Below are positions 8,605 to 16,847 of a DNA stretch of 24,959 bases, piece by piece. Location of the stretch: assembly GCF_009725235.1 (NCBI RefSeq), contig NZ_WJFC01000195.1, positions 1 to 24,959 on the forward strand, given 5' to 3'. Position 1 is the stretch's first letter, and the number at the start of each line of letters is the position of its first letter. Under the pieces are notes generated by a model. The model saw only the letters and a program-made list of their open reading frames with translations, searched no databases and was not told where the DNA came from. The DNA comes from Scytonema sp. UIC 10036. GTDB lineage: Bacteria > Cyanobacteriota > Cyanobacteriia > Cyanobacteriales > Nostocaceae. A program made the translations under genes and the position numbers.

Positions 8605-8652
8605 TTTAATCAAAAATGGCTCTCAGCCAATTACACAATTTCTTGCAATACC

Positions 8653-11210
8653 ACTTTCGAGTACGAACTTGATGAATCGGGTAAAGCGATCGCAGAAGTA
8701 GGATTGGACGATTTGGAAAATTCCCTTCCCTACACGTTAATTTTTATCGATAAAATTAAACGGGTGGAGATTGAAAGAACCAATTGTGAAAAAATCGTTT
8801 ACGAGAAGCAAGAGCCAACTCATTTAACCGCCGACATCAAAATCGTTGAATTTGATAAAATCCAAGGCGATCGCACTCAGAAGCTGTATTTTGCTTGTCT
8901 GTCCAAAGAACTGACCAGTATAGCCATTCAAGTTGAAAAAGATGACAACCAGACATCTATTTTACCTTTTAATGATAAAACCCCAAAAATCTTCCTGGGC
9001 TTTCCACTGATTGGAACGGAGGATTTCAATTTTCCCGTTGTCATCAACAATCCCTTTCTAGAGCCGACAGAGCCGAGAGATGGGGTGTTTCTCACCATGA
9101 AGAATGAAGAGAACATTATCAACAATCAAAAGATAGTCCAAGACTCTGTTGAACTTTACTTTATTCTTTTACAGTATGCCATAGATAAGGACTGGCAGAA
9201 CTTGTACTTATTAGCCAAAACGGATTTACCAAACCAGAAGGATTGGGTTTCTACAGATTGGTACGCGCAAAACATCCAAAAAGTCTTAAGAGCTAGATTA
9301 ATGCAGTCTAGTATAGTTTATACGGACAACCCCCTGTACCCGAAAATTCAACTGACAGAAGCTTTATTCCCCTACGCCAAGTCAAAATCTAAAATATCGG
9401 TCATTTGGGATTTCGCCAATACCTTCTTGAGCGATTGCCTGCCCAAGAAAGAGCATATTGGGTTTTGGTATGACATTATAGACAACAGTTGGGGGAAGGA
9501 TTTACGCTACACTTTGAAGCGGTTGGTTGGTGATGTTGCTAAGTTTGCAAATGTGCTTCAACTGGCAGATAAGATAAACCAATCTGAAGAAGAAGCATTA
9601 CATTGGCTGAACAATCTGATTGGCTTTGTGTTATCAGAAGAGAGGGATTTATTAAGCGAGTTTGCGATTGTTCCCAACCAGTATGGGGAGTTCAAGAAAA
9701 AAGAAGAACTTTGGACGGATAAAGATATTCCCGAAGAACTTAAGGATATCTTGAAGATTTTACAAGAAGACTGGCGGGGTAAGCTAAAACACAATCAAAT
9801 AACCAGTTGCGAGCTAGAGATCGCCAAATCCATTCAAGATATTGTCGATGGTATCAATAAAATTATCAAAGGCAATACCAATTCCAAGATTAAAGATGCT
9901 GTTTTGGGATTGATTGCTTGTTTTCCTGCAGATAGCAGTTTATCTAAGAATGGCGATGAAGTGTTGGGGTTTGCGAAAGACTTTTACCCAACTCCAGACA
10001 AGAAAATATAGCCAATTGGATACCGGGGATTTGGCAGGAGTGCCAGGAATGGTTTATGAACCAAGTCTGTCATGATATTGCACTCAAACAGAACGTTGTC
10101 AATCTCGCGGAATATCTCAATCAAGATGCTTTAAGGTGGTTGAGCGATTTTGTGAAGTTTGCTGTCAAGTATAATTTTGACAGTTACTTTGGTAAATATG
10201 CAATTTTACCCAATCAGAAAGGGGAGTTTGCTTGCAAAAAGGAATTGTATGTAGACTTGGGAATTGATGAAGAGTTAAAAGATATTCTAGAGGAATTGGG
10301 GGATGATTGCCGCAGTGGGTTGTTAGCTGTTGAAATCGAACTCGACCTGGATGGGAAAATTCATACTTCAGAAGATATTGCTCGTGAAATTACTAAAAGA
10401 GTAGAAGCTATCTTAAAAAATGAAGGTCTTGATAAAAGAGAAGAAAGAAATAAACGAGTTTTTTCCAAGCTTTTACTCTGGTTTTATGAAAATGAATCTT
10501 TAGCAGAGAAGATTTTTGGCGATTTATACAACAGGCGTTACCGTTTGAGAAGTGATGAGGAAATCATTGAGGATATTAAATTCAGACAAGCGATTCTCAA
10601 CAATAAAAATGGCTACACAGAGCAAGAGATTATAGAATTAATTAACACTCCCAAAGAAGAGCTATTTCGGATGTCTCCCGAAGATTTCCACAAATTCCAA
10701 CAGTGGCAGCAGAATCAAAGTCAAGTGGCTCCACAAGTAGTGCAAGAAGAGTACAAAGAATTAGTTACCCCTCAAGAATTGTTGACGCGGTTGTGCATCT
10801 ATTCTCCCGAAACGCTGGAACTGGCTAGGAGGCGGTTTAGAGGCACGAGGATTTACGAATATCTCCGCTATATCCCTCATGATTTTGCCGAGTATGCTTA
10901 CGTAAAAGCAATCATCGAACGTGCTAAAAATAACATCAGAGCTTATTTGAGCCAAAGAGATGATTACAATTGCGATCGCTGGTACGAACAAAGCACGACT
11001 GTCATTGCTGGTATTGTGAAAAATGATAGACCCATCAGAATTGTGGTGAGACCCTCAGATGGGGGACAAGTTATCCTCTTTTATGAATCTGAGTTTGATG
11101 CTTTGGAATATCCCGAAAGTGAACTGTGGGTTGATAACGATATCAGGCAGGAAATTATCACTCTCGGTAGAGTCTTGAAAAATACGGGGATAAATCGGAT
11201 ACCTTTGTAG
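8653..11210 (+). pseudogene. Sacsin-like ATPase-family gene, 5' truncated and frameshifted
   Basis: The first frame (to the stop at 10009-10011) starts mid-domain at TTFEYELDESGKAIAEVG and contains the post-ATPase signature of bacterial sacsin-like proteins: ENSLPYTLIFIDKI, then GFPLIGTEDFNFPVVIN and NPFLEPTEPRDG. The Hsp90-type ATPase domain that precedes this is absent. The second frame (ATG 10056 to 11210) continues the same protein. It ends in a conserved C-terminal domain of the Nov/DUF3883 type, with RIVVRPSDGGQVILFYESE and a final TGINRIPL. One extra A in the run 10003-10006 would join the frames as DKK-NIANWIPGIWQECQEW. Relatives are large ATP-binding proteins, some near restriction or defence genes. 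This copy looks inactive. Confidence 0.75.
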
Positions 11211-11324
11211 GAATTGTCAGGAGCGTTGGGAGTGCGAGCAAAGCAGCTGAGTTAAGCGATCGCCAATCATAATGCTTGTCGCTACTCCTCCAACGCTTCC
11301 ACATACGGAAAATACAAGTACAGT

Positions 11325-13238
11325 TTACTCGTGAGTCGTGCCATCTGGCATGATAGTACCAGCAAGCTGTGCGCTAAGAAGATTCGCACCAGTAAGGTTT
11401 GCATCTTTCAAATTTGCTTGTGTAAGATTCGCATTTGTCAAGTTGGCTCCACGCAGTTCGGATGCAATCAAGCTTGTCCCACTCAAGTTTAGACTGGAGA
11501 GGTCAGCCCCACATAGGTTAGTCTCGTTTAAATTGGCTCCACTGAAATCGCCTCTCAGTGTTACTCCAACTAAATTTACCCCTGCTAGATTAGCATCGTT
11601 TAATTTTGTATAATTATCAAATTTTGCGTTTTTTAAATTCGCTTGACTTAAATCTGCTGCAATCAAATTAGCAGACTTAAAATTGACGTGAATTAGATTA
11701 GAACTTTTCAAATCTGCCGCTCTTAAGTTTGCTGATTCTAGATTTGCGTGACCCATATAGGTTTTACTTAAATTTGCCGCTACTAATTTTGTGCTGCTAA
11801 AGTTTGTCTTACTTAAATTTGCTTCATACAGATTTGCAGTAGTTAAATCTGCTCCGTTAAGGTTTGCATCGCTTAAGTTAATTTGAACTAGATTTGATTG
11901 AAGAAGTCTTACATTGTTTAAAATCGCCTTGGATAAATTGGCTCCTTTCAAATTGGATTGGCTGAGATCTGCACCTTCCATGTTTGCTGAGTTGAGATTT
12001 GCTCCTTGTAAATCTGCCTTAGCCAGGTTTACCTTATAAAGGTTTGCACCAGCTAAATTAGCATTTTGCAGTGATGCACTGGGGGCAATCAAATACGCAC
12101 CAGCTTGACCGACATTAAAGCCTGTAGGAAAGACAGTTGTTGAGTCGTAATAGCTCTGCAGGAGATTAATGTTCTCAAGATTAGCTCCTTCTAAATTTGC
12201 GTGAATTAGGTTGGCTTTACTGAGATCGGCATGACTCAGATCTGCCTTCATTAAGTTGACTTGCTTCAAGTCTGCTCCATTAAAATTCGCTCCACTGAGG
12301 TTAGCTCCACTGAGATTGACCTCATGCATATAAGCCCCACTGAGGTTAGCTTTTTTTAATGTTGCTTTCTCTAGCTTCGCCGATTTCAGTTTTGTTTTAT
12401 AAAGGTAGGCATTATCTAAGTTAGCTCCAGTCAAGTTTGCACCCGATAAGTCTGCCTCACTTAAATCTGCTCCTCTTAAATTTGCACCGCTCAAGTTCTC
12501 ACAATCTAGGTTAGTGCGGCTAAGATTTGCTCCAGACAGGTTTGCATTGCTCAGATTGATTTTGTTCAAAGCTTTTCCACTAAGATTGACTCCTGCCAAA
12601 TTAATTCCGGTAAAATCTCTTTCCCCAGCCTTATAGCGACTTAAAAATTCTTCAGCATCAACAGGTATTTCATGGTTGGGTTCCTCTGCTGCATAAATTC
12701 TGTTGACCAACCACATGATTCTCTCAATTTTAAATTCTCGATCGCTAAACGCTCTGCTAAATTTCTCCCGTTCTTCTGCTACATCAATTTGTTCGTCTGG
12801 CTCGGTTTCGGCAATATAAACTTGTTGCTGTTCGACCGTTTCAACAAGTTGTTTTACGACTTCAGCATCATCTAAATTGACCCGCTCAATTGCTACCTCG
12901 CCCAAATTGTTGCTCGCATTAGATAGCTCTTGAAGGCGTTGTTCTAAGTCAATAACTCGTGCGGATAACTCTGCAATTGCCTCTTGCATACTCTGAATTT
13001 GCTCTAATTCAGGTCTGTTGTTAAATTCTTGTTTGAGATCGTCAAAATATTTCTTAAGCCAAACCCTATATATAAATTGCCCAAGATCGGACCTGGAGTA
13101 ACAACCACGACCTATGAGAGTGTATTTTCGCTGAAAAAACACAAAATTGTTATCTTTTATACTTGATTGTTTTAATACTATTGGCTCCAGTGGTTTAAAA
13201 CCGTCAACTTCAGATGTTTGGAGATAAATCAGTAGCAT
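11325..13238 (-). CDS. Long pentapeptide-repeat protein with N-terminal coiled coil
   Basis: The predicted product is 637 aa. Residues 1-70 form a non-repeat domain (SEVDGFKPLEPIVLKQSS, RKYTLIGRG). A coiled coil rich in Glu/Leu/Gln follows at about 75-110, then an acidic linker to about 195. From about 208 to the end it is built of A(D/N)LSxANLxx pentapeptides, which fold as a right-handed quadrilateral beta helix. The array is interrupted once at about 361-388 by a non-repeat insert (PTGFNVGQAGAYLIAP), making two blocks. It ends with the cap AGTIMPDG, like the kinase tail. No signal peptide or membrane segment is seen, so it is probably a cytoplasmic scaffold or binding protein. ATG 13238 is preferred; the frame also opens at ATG 13271, but those 11 codons include a HIP1 site. 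Confidence 0.88.
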   Translation of the reverse strand: MLLIYLQTSEVDGFKPLEPIVLKQSSIKDNNFVFFQRKYTLIGRGCYSRSDLGQFIYRVWLKKYFDDLKQEFNNRPELEQIQSMQEAIAELSARVIDLEQRLQELSNASNNLGEVAIERVNLDDAEVVKQLVETVEQQQVYIAETEPDEQIDVAEEREKFSRAFSDREFKIERIMWLVNRIYAAEEPNHEIPVDAEEFLSRYKAGERDFTGINLAGVNLSGKALNKINLSNANLSGANLSRTNLDCENLSGANLRGADLSEADLSGANLTGANLDNAYLYKTKLKSAKLEKATLKKANLSGAYMHEVNLSGANLSGANFNGADLKQVNLMKADLSHADLSKANLIHANLEGANLENINLLQSYYDSTTVFPTGFNVGQAGAYLIAPSASLQNANLAGANLYKVNLAKADLQGANLNSANMEGADLSQSNLKGANLSKAILNNVRLLQSNLVQINLSDANLNGADLTTANLYEANLSKTNFSSTKLVAANLSKTYMGHANLESANLRAADLKSSNLIHVNFKSANLIAADLSQANLKNAKFDNYTKLNDANLAGVNLVGVTLRGDFSGANLNETNLCGADLSSLNLSGTSLIASELRGANLTNANLTQANLKDANLTGANLLSAQLAGTIMPDGTTHE

Positions 13239-13350
13239 TGGAATAGAAAACAGGGAGCGATCGCATGACATCAGTCATATTATTGCGTGCGTATTCTTGC
13301 TGAAAGGGGATCGCGCTCCCTAGAAACGGCTTCTGAAGTTTGTAAAAGTG

Positions 13351-14247
13351 TCAGAGCGATCGCTCCGGTCTCTCTACCAAGCACTTCAGTAGATTTTTCC
13401 GATAATTGATATAAGCAACAAATCTTAAGGGCCTTTTACCTAGAGAATCTAGATAAGAGGACACCTCTTCTAAAGAAAATTTATCAAAAATATTTAAGTC
13501 TGTTAATGCTTTTACCTGGATGCCAAGAAGTTCGGCAACCCCAGTATAATGCAAGTTAGCTTCGGGATGGTTTTCCAAATAGTTAAACAATTTCCAATCT
13601 ACAATTAAAAATTCAAATTTATAAGAATTCCAATTATATGTTGCTATCCATGCTGGACTGTAAACTTGCTCATTCTTACCGCAATAATCTTTGTTATAAG
13701 TCCAAGCTTTCTTGATTTCATTGGCATACCTCTTTCTCATGGAATTTTCTAAAATTTCATGGTCGTTAATATTTATCAAAATAATTATGCAATGTCTTCC
13801 CTCATTATCTTTATACTTACCAGCTACGATGGAACGAATGATAGGAAAAAGAGATGTTGGTTTGTTGAGAACTTTCAATAATCGCTTAATCTCGCGTTCG
13901 ACTTGGGGCTGTTTCGGTAAATACTTTTTCACTTTACAACCGTTCAGTTCGGGCTGAAATAAGTTCACGTAATACCGTTCTTGTTCGTCCAAACAGTTGA
14001 CGGGAACTTGTTTCCAATAAATCTTATGGCACAACTTGCGGTTTGACCGAATCAACTGGGGATACCTGTGATGGGTTCTACCAGCCCATCTGTTTTTAAG
14101 ATTGGCAGCTTGGCCTACATACCAGACATACCGATTGGCATCCGCGATCGCGTATATTCCAGAACAGGAAGGTAAAAGATGCCGTTCGTTAAATCTAACA
14201 TTATACCAATTTGTCCATTCCATAACTTCTATACAAGAGATTGGCAT
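13351..14247 (-). CDS. GIY-YIG nuclease-domain protein
   Basis: The N-terminal ~105 residues match a GIY-YIG domain: SGIYAI (Gly30, Ile31, Tyr32), WYVGQAANLKNRW (Tyr43, Gly45, Arg54) and DEQERYYVNLFQPELN with the likely catalytic Glu90. The family cuts DNA in repair, restriction or mobile introns. The remaining ~190 residues are basic and hydrophobic, with no domain I recognise; they may bind substrate. The start is either ATG 14247 or ATG 14223 (MEWTNWYN); the second has AGAAG only 2 bases upstream, so I keep the longer form. The gene stands alone on the minus strand with no methylase or intron in view. Confidence 0.75.
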   Translation of the reverse strand: MPISCIEVMEWTNWYNVRFNERHLLPSCSGIYAIADANRYVWYVGQAANLKNRWAGRTHHRYPQLIRSNRKLCHKIYWKQVPVNCLDEQERYYVNLFQPELNGCKVKKYLPKQPQVEREIKRLLKVLNKPTSLFPIIRSIVAGKYKDNEGRHCIIILININDHEILENSMRKRYANEIKKAWTYNKDYCGKNEQVYSPAWIATYNWNSYKFEFLIVDWKLFNYLENHPEANLHYTGVAELLGIQVKALTDLNIFDKFSLEEVSSYLDSLGKRPLRFVAYINYRKNLLKCLVERPERSL

Positions 14248-14555
14248 AGGGGTAACTCTTTTAGAATGCCCACTGCATTACGAGAACAAAGTCACTTTTA
14301 TCTAGAATCCGATAGAATGTCTCAATCCAAGAAGTGCAAACGCACGTTATGGTTGTCAAAATCTACCACCTGTTGTGTTTTTATCATGGTTACAATCGAA
14401 GTTAGGTAAGTCTTTAATTCCCCTAGTACTACCACTCTTGGGTTTTGTTTGGATTGCACCCAAGGGTGATACGCCACTCACTTAGTAATGAATGACTTTT
14501 CGTCGTTTTTGAAAAATTCTCGTTTATAATTGACCAAATTGAACAAGCTATTTTG
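14248..14555. promoter_or_regulatory. Divergent intergenic region
   Basis: This space separates the divergently read GIY-YIG gene and the 91-aa gene and should hold both promoters. A TATAAT at 14525-14530 lies 25 bp before the plus-strand ATG and could be its -10 box, but no good -35 sits 16-18 bp before it. I see no repeats or RNA structure of note. Confidence 0.35.
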
Positions 14556-14831
14556 ATGAAAGAAGTTTATGCCCGCATTATCCACGAACGAGCCTTGTTG
14601 ATGTGTCGTGCAGAAGCAGAGGTTTTGTGTCAGTATGCAGAACTGGGGGAAGAAATTTACCGGATGTGGGTAGATACGTTGGACGCAACCGCACCTGATG
14701 ACTACGATTTAACTGACTCTATTCATGAGTTGGGCACTCGCTATGGCATAAATACACAAACCGTTACAAATCTTTTTGAAGTGATTCGGCAATTGGTTTT
14801 AGAATACGATGCGTTGATAGACCAAATTTAA
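14556..14831 (+). CDS. 91-aa hypothetical protein, acidic and helical
   Basis: The product (MKEVYARIIHERALLMCRAE...) is almost entirely predicted helix with many Glu, Asp and Leu residues. There is no signal peptide, membrane segment or motif I can name. The composition and the convergent arrangement suggest a real small gene. Its TAA stop (14829-14831) overlaps the TAA of the opposite RNase H gene within TTTAAA, so the two transcripts collide tail to tail. A TTG three bases upstream is an alternative start. Confidence 0.6.
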   Translation: MKEVYARIIHERALLMCRAEAEVLCQYAELGEEIYRMWVDTLDATAPDDYDLTDSIHELGTRYGINTQTVTNLFEVIRQLVLEYDALIDQI

Positions 14832-15521
14832 ACAACTTGTTCGCCAAAGCCTTTACCGCTTTTTATTGGCATTTGCTGACACTTCTGCATCCACCCGGCA
14901 TTTTTTAAAGCCAGAGCGGGAGGAAGACCGCGCAAGTACCAACGGTATATTTTGGCAACAAAATTCTCTTGATTTTCATCCGGTCTCAACGCGCCAAGGA
15001 TAGCAGTTCTCACCGACTCTGGCACGCGATCGGCTAAGGGTTCTCCTTTAAGTAAAGAAAATTCATCCCAGCCAGACTTTAAGTTGAGCCATTCTTTGAA
15101 ACCCGCTTTATTTCCCTTGGAGCGCAATTCTAAAATTTTTTCTTTTAACCTCTGTGGTGGTTTTGGTACGGGCAAACCATCTGGAATTTCTACAGTGGGT
15201 GGTAACTTAGCTTTGAGTACAGAACCAGCAGCTGCATCGGCACGGCTGTTTTTGTGTCGCGGTATCCAGTTTAAATGGTATTCTTCAAACTGTAATAGTA
15301 GCTTACACCCTTGTTGATAAAGGGGTTGGAGTCTCGGAGTTTTACACTTATAGCGCCTGGAAAGTTGGTAGATAACTAACTGGCTATCACCAAAAACTTT
15401 GATGTGCTTGCAGCCAAGTTCGAGAGCTTTTTTTAAGCCTGCAATAGCACCACTGTACTCTGCAACGTTATTTGTTTGCACTCCCGTCGAAATAAATAAC
15501 TGTCCAATCTTTCTTGTTCAT
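14828..15521 (-). pseudogene. RNase H (RnhA-like) gene with internal deletion and frame change
   Basis: The natural start is ATG 15521, which overlaps the upstream gene's stop as ATGA. It encodes MNKKDWTVIYFDGS, the first strand of RNase H with catalytic Asp12, then meets a stop after three more codons. The rest continues in another frame from 15481 (QTNNVAEYSGAIAGLKKALE), with catalytic Glu8, Asp32 (FGDSQLV) and Asp82 (SRADAAA) counted from that point. Intact RNases H have about 30-40 residues between FDGS and QTNN, so that piece is deleted out of frame. A ~110-residue basic C-terminal extension follows (PVPKPPQRLKEKIL). RNase H cuts RNA in RNA-DNA hybrids, which would fit a plasmid or element module. 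A shortened product from the GTG at 15481 is possible but would lack Asp12. Confidence 0.75.
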
Positions 15522-15724
15522 AGAATTCCATGCTCCTGCTCTTGCCGCTTAAGTTCTCGAATTAAAGCTTGGCAAAGTTTACTTGCACCATAAGCTTGAC
15601 GCATTAAGGTGCGCCCACCATGGCGATCGCCATTTAATGTGAGTTCGACTCCTTGACGGCTAAAAGACGCTGCCTGCCTCCCAAGTTCTTTTATTCTGTT
15701 TTTCAAGGGTTCTAAATCTTCCAT
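15518..15724 (-). CDS. 68-aa basic helical hypothetical protein
   Basis: The protein (MEDLEPLKNRIKELGRQ...) is basic, Arg/Gln/Leu-rich and probably all helix, ending KRQEQEHGIL. I recognise no family; a nucleic-acid-binding or adaptor role would be a guess. A good ribosome-binding site, AAAGGA, lies 6 bases before the ATG. The stop overlaps the RNase H start by four bases (ATGA), so the two are translationally coupled and probably work together or did before the RNase H gene broke. Confidence 0.65.
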   Translation of the reverse strand: MEDLEPLKNRIKELGRQAASFSRQGVELTLNGDRHGGRTLMRQAYGASKLCQALIRELKRQEQEHGIL

Positions 15725-15812
15725 TTGTTGTCCTTTAGTTCACACCTTAGGAGAAAGCGCTCTGGTATTAACCACAAGCGCCCTGTTAGGTGAAATTTGT
15801 TGTAGATGCTTG

Positions 15813-16001
15813 TTACTGAGATCGTCCCTCAATTCGCTTCCTTAACTCTGCTTCAAATTCTTCATCTGTCGTGCAAAGTACACCCGGTCTGGCATCAAGT
15901 CTGTCCATGTATTTGTGGAATGCGATCGTGTCGTTTGGATGCGTCCTGACGTAATTTAATAGCTCTTTGTCCGACATTTCATCAAAATTAGGTTGAGTCA
16001 T
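15813..16001 (-). CDS. DUF6887-like small protein
   Basis: The 62-aa product begins MTQPNFDEMSDKELLNYVRT and continues HPNDTIAFHKYMDRLDARPG. This is the pattern of the DUF6887 family, small proteins widespread in cyanobacteria with unknown function. The C-terminus (DEEFEAELRKRIEGRSQ) is charged. Its ATG overlaps the stop of the gene before it, a DUF6888-like gene, and the two families commonly occur as a pair. An 88-bp gap separates it from the 68-aa gene downstream, so all four minus-strand genes may share a transcript. The family name comes from memory of its consensus; function is unknown. Confidence 0.75.
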   Translation of the reverse strand: MTQPNFDEMSDKELLNYVRTHPNDTIAFHKYMDRLDARPGVLCTTDEEFEAELRKRIEGRSQ

Positions 16002-16174
16002 TTAATGAAAACCTCCCCATTCGGATAAATCTCTACTTCGATTGTGTCGCCAATCAATACAAAAATCCGTTTGGAGCGTTCATCCAATCGAACGACATTG
16101 ATTGGTTGTAACAAGTTGCTCGCTCTGACACATCTACGGTAAAACGCTCGCAACTGTTCTAAAGTTGGTTCCAA
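15998..16174 (-). CDS. DUF6888-like small protein, TTG start
   Basis: This 58-aa gene starts LEPTLEQLRAFYRRCVRAS, continues LLQPINVVRLDERSKRIF and ends EVEIYPNGEVFIK. That matches the DUF6888 family, which is usually paired with DUF6887. There is no in-frame ATG. The TTG at 16174 sits 4 bases after a strong AGAGGTGA ribosome-binding site, which decides the start. The stop overlaps the next gene's start (ATGA). The body looks like a small beta-rich domain. The overlapping pair resembles a toxin-antitoxin layout, but no toxin fold is recognised, so that remains speculation. Confidence 0.75.
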   Translation of the reverse strand: MEPTLEQLRAFYRRCVRASNLLQPINVVRLDERSKRIFVLIGDTIEVEIYPNGEVFIK

Positions 16175-16309
16175 TTCATCACCTCTTATTTATGTTTCAC
16201 GGTTCAGAACGGACTACTTGTGGCTGCCCATGCAAGTAACGAGAGGTACATGACAACCTTGTTATGCAGGCGTGGCAATGACATAAATGTTTTGCCTCAG
16301 TCAATCGTA

Positions 16310-16455
16310 GTACTACTATTAGTTGTAGTCTAGCAGGTTGGATGGAAGTTTCACTTGTTTTTGCTTTAGTGTTTGTAATACTACTATTGGTTGTTAATCA
16401 GAAAAACTAATACTAAAAGATGTACTCTTTTAATGTCCACAACCATAAGTAGTAC
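16310..16455. promoter_or_regulatory. Three copies of a 17-bp candidate operator
   Basis: The sites are GTACTACTATTAGTTGT at 16310-16326, ATACTACTATTGGTTGT at 16378-16394 and, inverted, GTACTACTTATGGTTGT at 16439-16455. The shared pattern is RTACTACT-N4-GTTGT. They are spaced 68 and 61 bp apart in the region between the DUF6888-like gene and the XRE gene. The third copy ends five bases before the likely -10 box of the XRE gene. This layout fits autorepression by the XRE protein and control of the divergent small-gene run, but binding is inference. Confidence 0.55.
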
Positions 16456-16465
16456 CCCTTATAAT
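16434..16465 (+). promoter_or_regulatory. Likely promoter of the XRE gene
   Basis: A consensus -10 box TATAAT lies at 16460-16465, 19 bp before the XRE ATG. A poor -35 (TGTCCA, 16434-16439) lies 20 bp upstream of it, so activation or an atypical sigma factor is possible. Candidate operator copy 3 occupies the spacer. Confidence 0.45.
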
Positions 16466-16484
16466 ATGAGTACCGAGTTAAGGC

Positions 16485-16826
16485 ATGATCGTGATTATTA
16501 CGCTAAAAAAATTAAGAGAAGCAGCTGGGTTGTCACAAAACGACCTAGCGAGAAAAACTGGTTATAGTCCCCAATTCATACAAAAAATCGAGCAAGGTAA
16601 AGCAAAGTCTTTAACGTTGGAAGCAGCTGCTAAATTTTGTCAAGCTTTAGGGTGTAAACCAGGGGACTTGCTAGAAGAGGGATTAACACCACAAGACCCC
16701 CAAAAGAATAAAGGAGAAAAGACAGTAGTCACTAAAACTGCTCAAGAGCAAGAAAACTTGGAGACACGTTTTAACGACACTCAATCATCAAAATTGAGAA
16801 AAATAAATCGCCGAAAGGTGGCATGA
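16485..16826 (+). CDS. XRE/Cro-type helix-turn-helix regulator
   Basis: Residues 5-65 form a textbook HTH_3 domain: LKKLREAAGLSQNDLARKTG, then YSPQFIQKIEQGKAKSLTLE and AAAKFCQALGCKPGDLLE. The remaining ~45 residues are polar and low-complexity and end in a basic tail (KLRKINRRKVA), without an obvious sensor domain. It probably dimerises and represses nearby genes; three operator-like repeats lie just upstream. The ATG at 16485 has AAGG only one base away. The GTG at 16491 has the same AAGG at a good 7-base spacing, so the protein may start two codons later. Such regulators are common in prophages, plasmids and toxin-antitoxin loci. Confidence 0.88.
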   Translation: MIVIITLKKLREAAGLSQNDLARKTGYSPQFIQKIEQGKAKSLTLEAAAKFCQALGCKPGDLLEEGLTPQDPQKNKGEKTVVTKTAQEQENLETRFNDTQSSKLRKINRRKVA

Positions 16827-16847
16827 GGTAAGATCGCCTTTCGGCGA
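16808..16847 (+). terminator. Stem-loop across the XRE stop codon
   Basis: Arms tcgccgaaagg (16808-16818) and cctttcggcga (16837-16847) pair perfectly over 11 bp around an 18-nt loop that contains the TGA stop. There is no U-run after it, so it is either a weak terminator or a stabilising or regulatory structure at the mRNA end. Confidence 0.45.

Noticed and set aside
9997..10011. Programmed -1 frameshift in the sacsin-like gene
   Set aside because: The site C-AAG-AAA is not a strong slippery heptamer and no downstream pseudoknot is obvious. Together with the 5' truncation, decay is simpler.
14102..14409. Two plus-strand frames over the GIY-YIG gene start
   Set aside because: They are antisense to a convincing domain and show no protein features.
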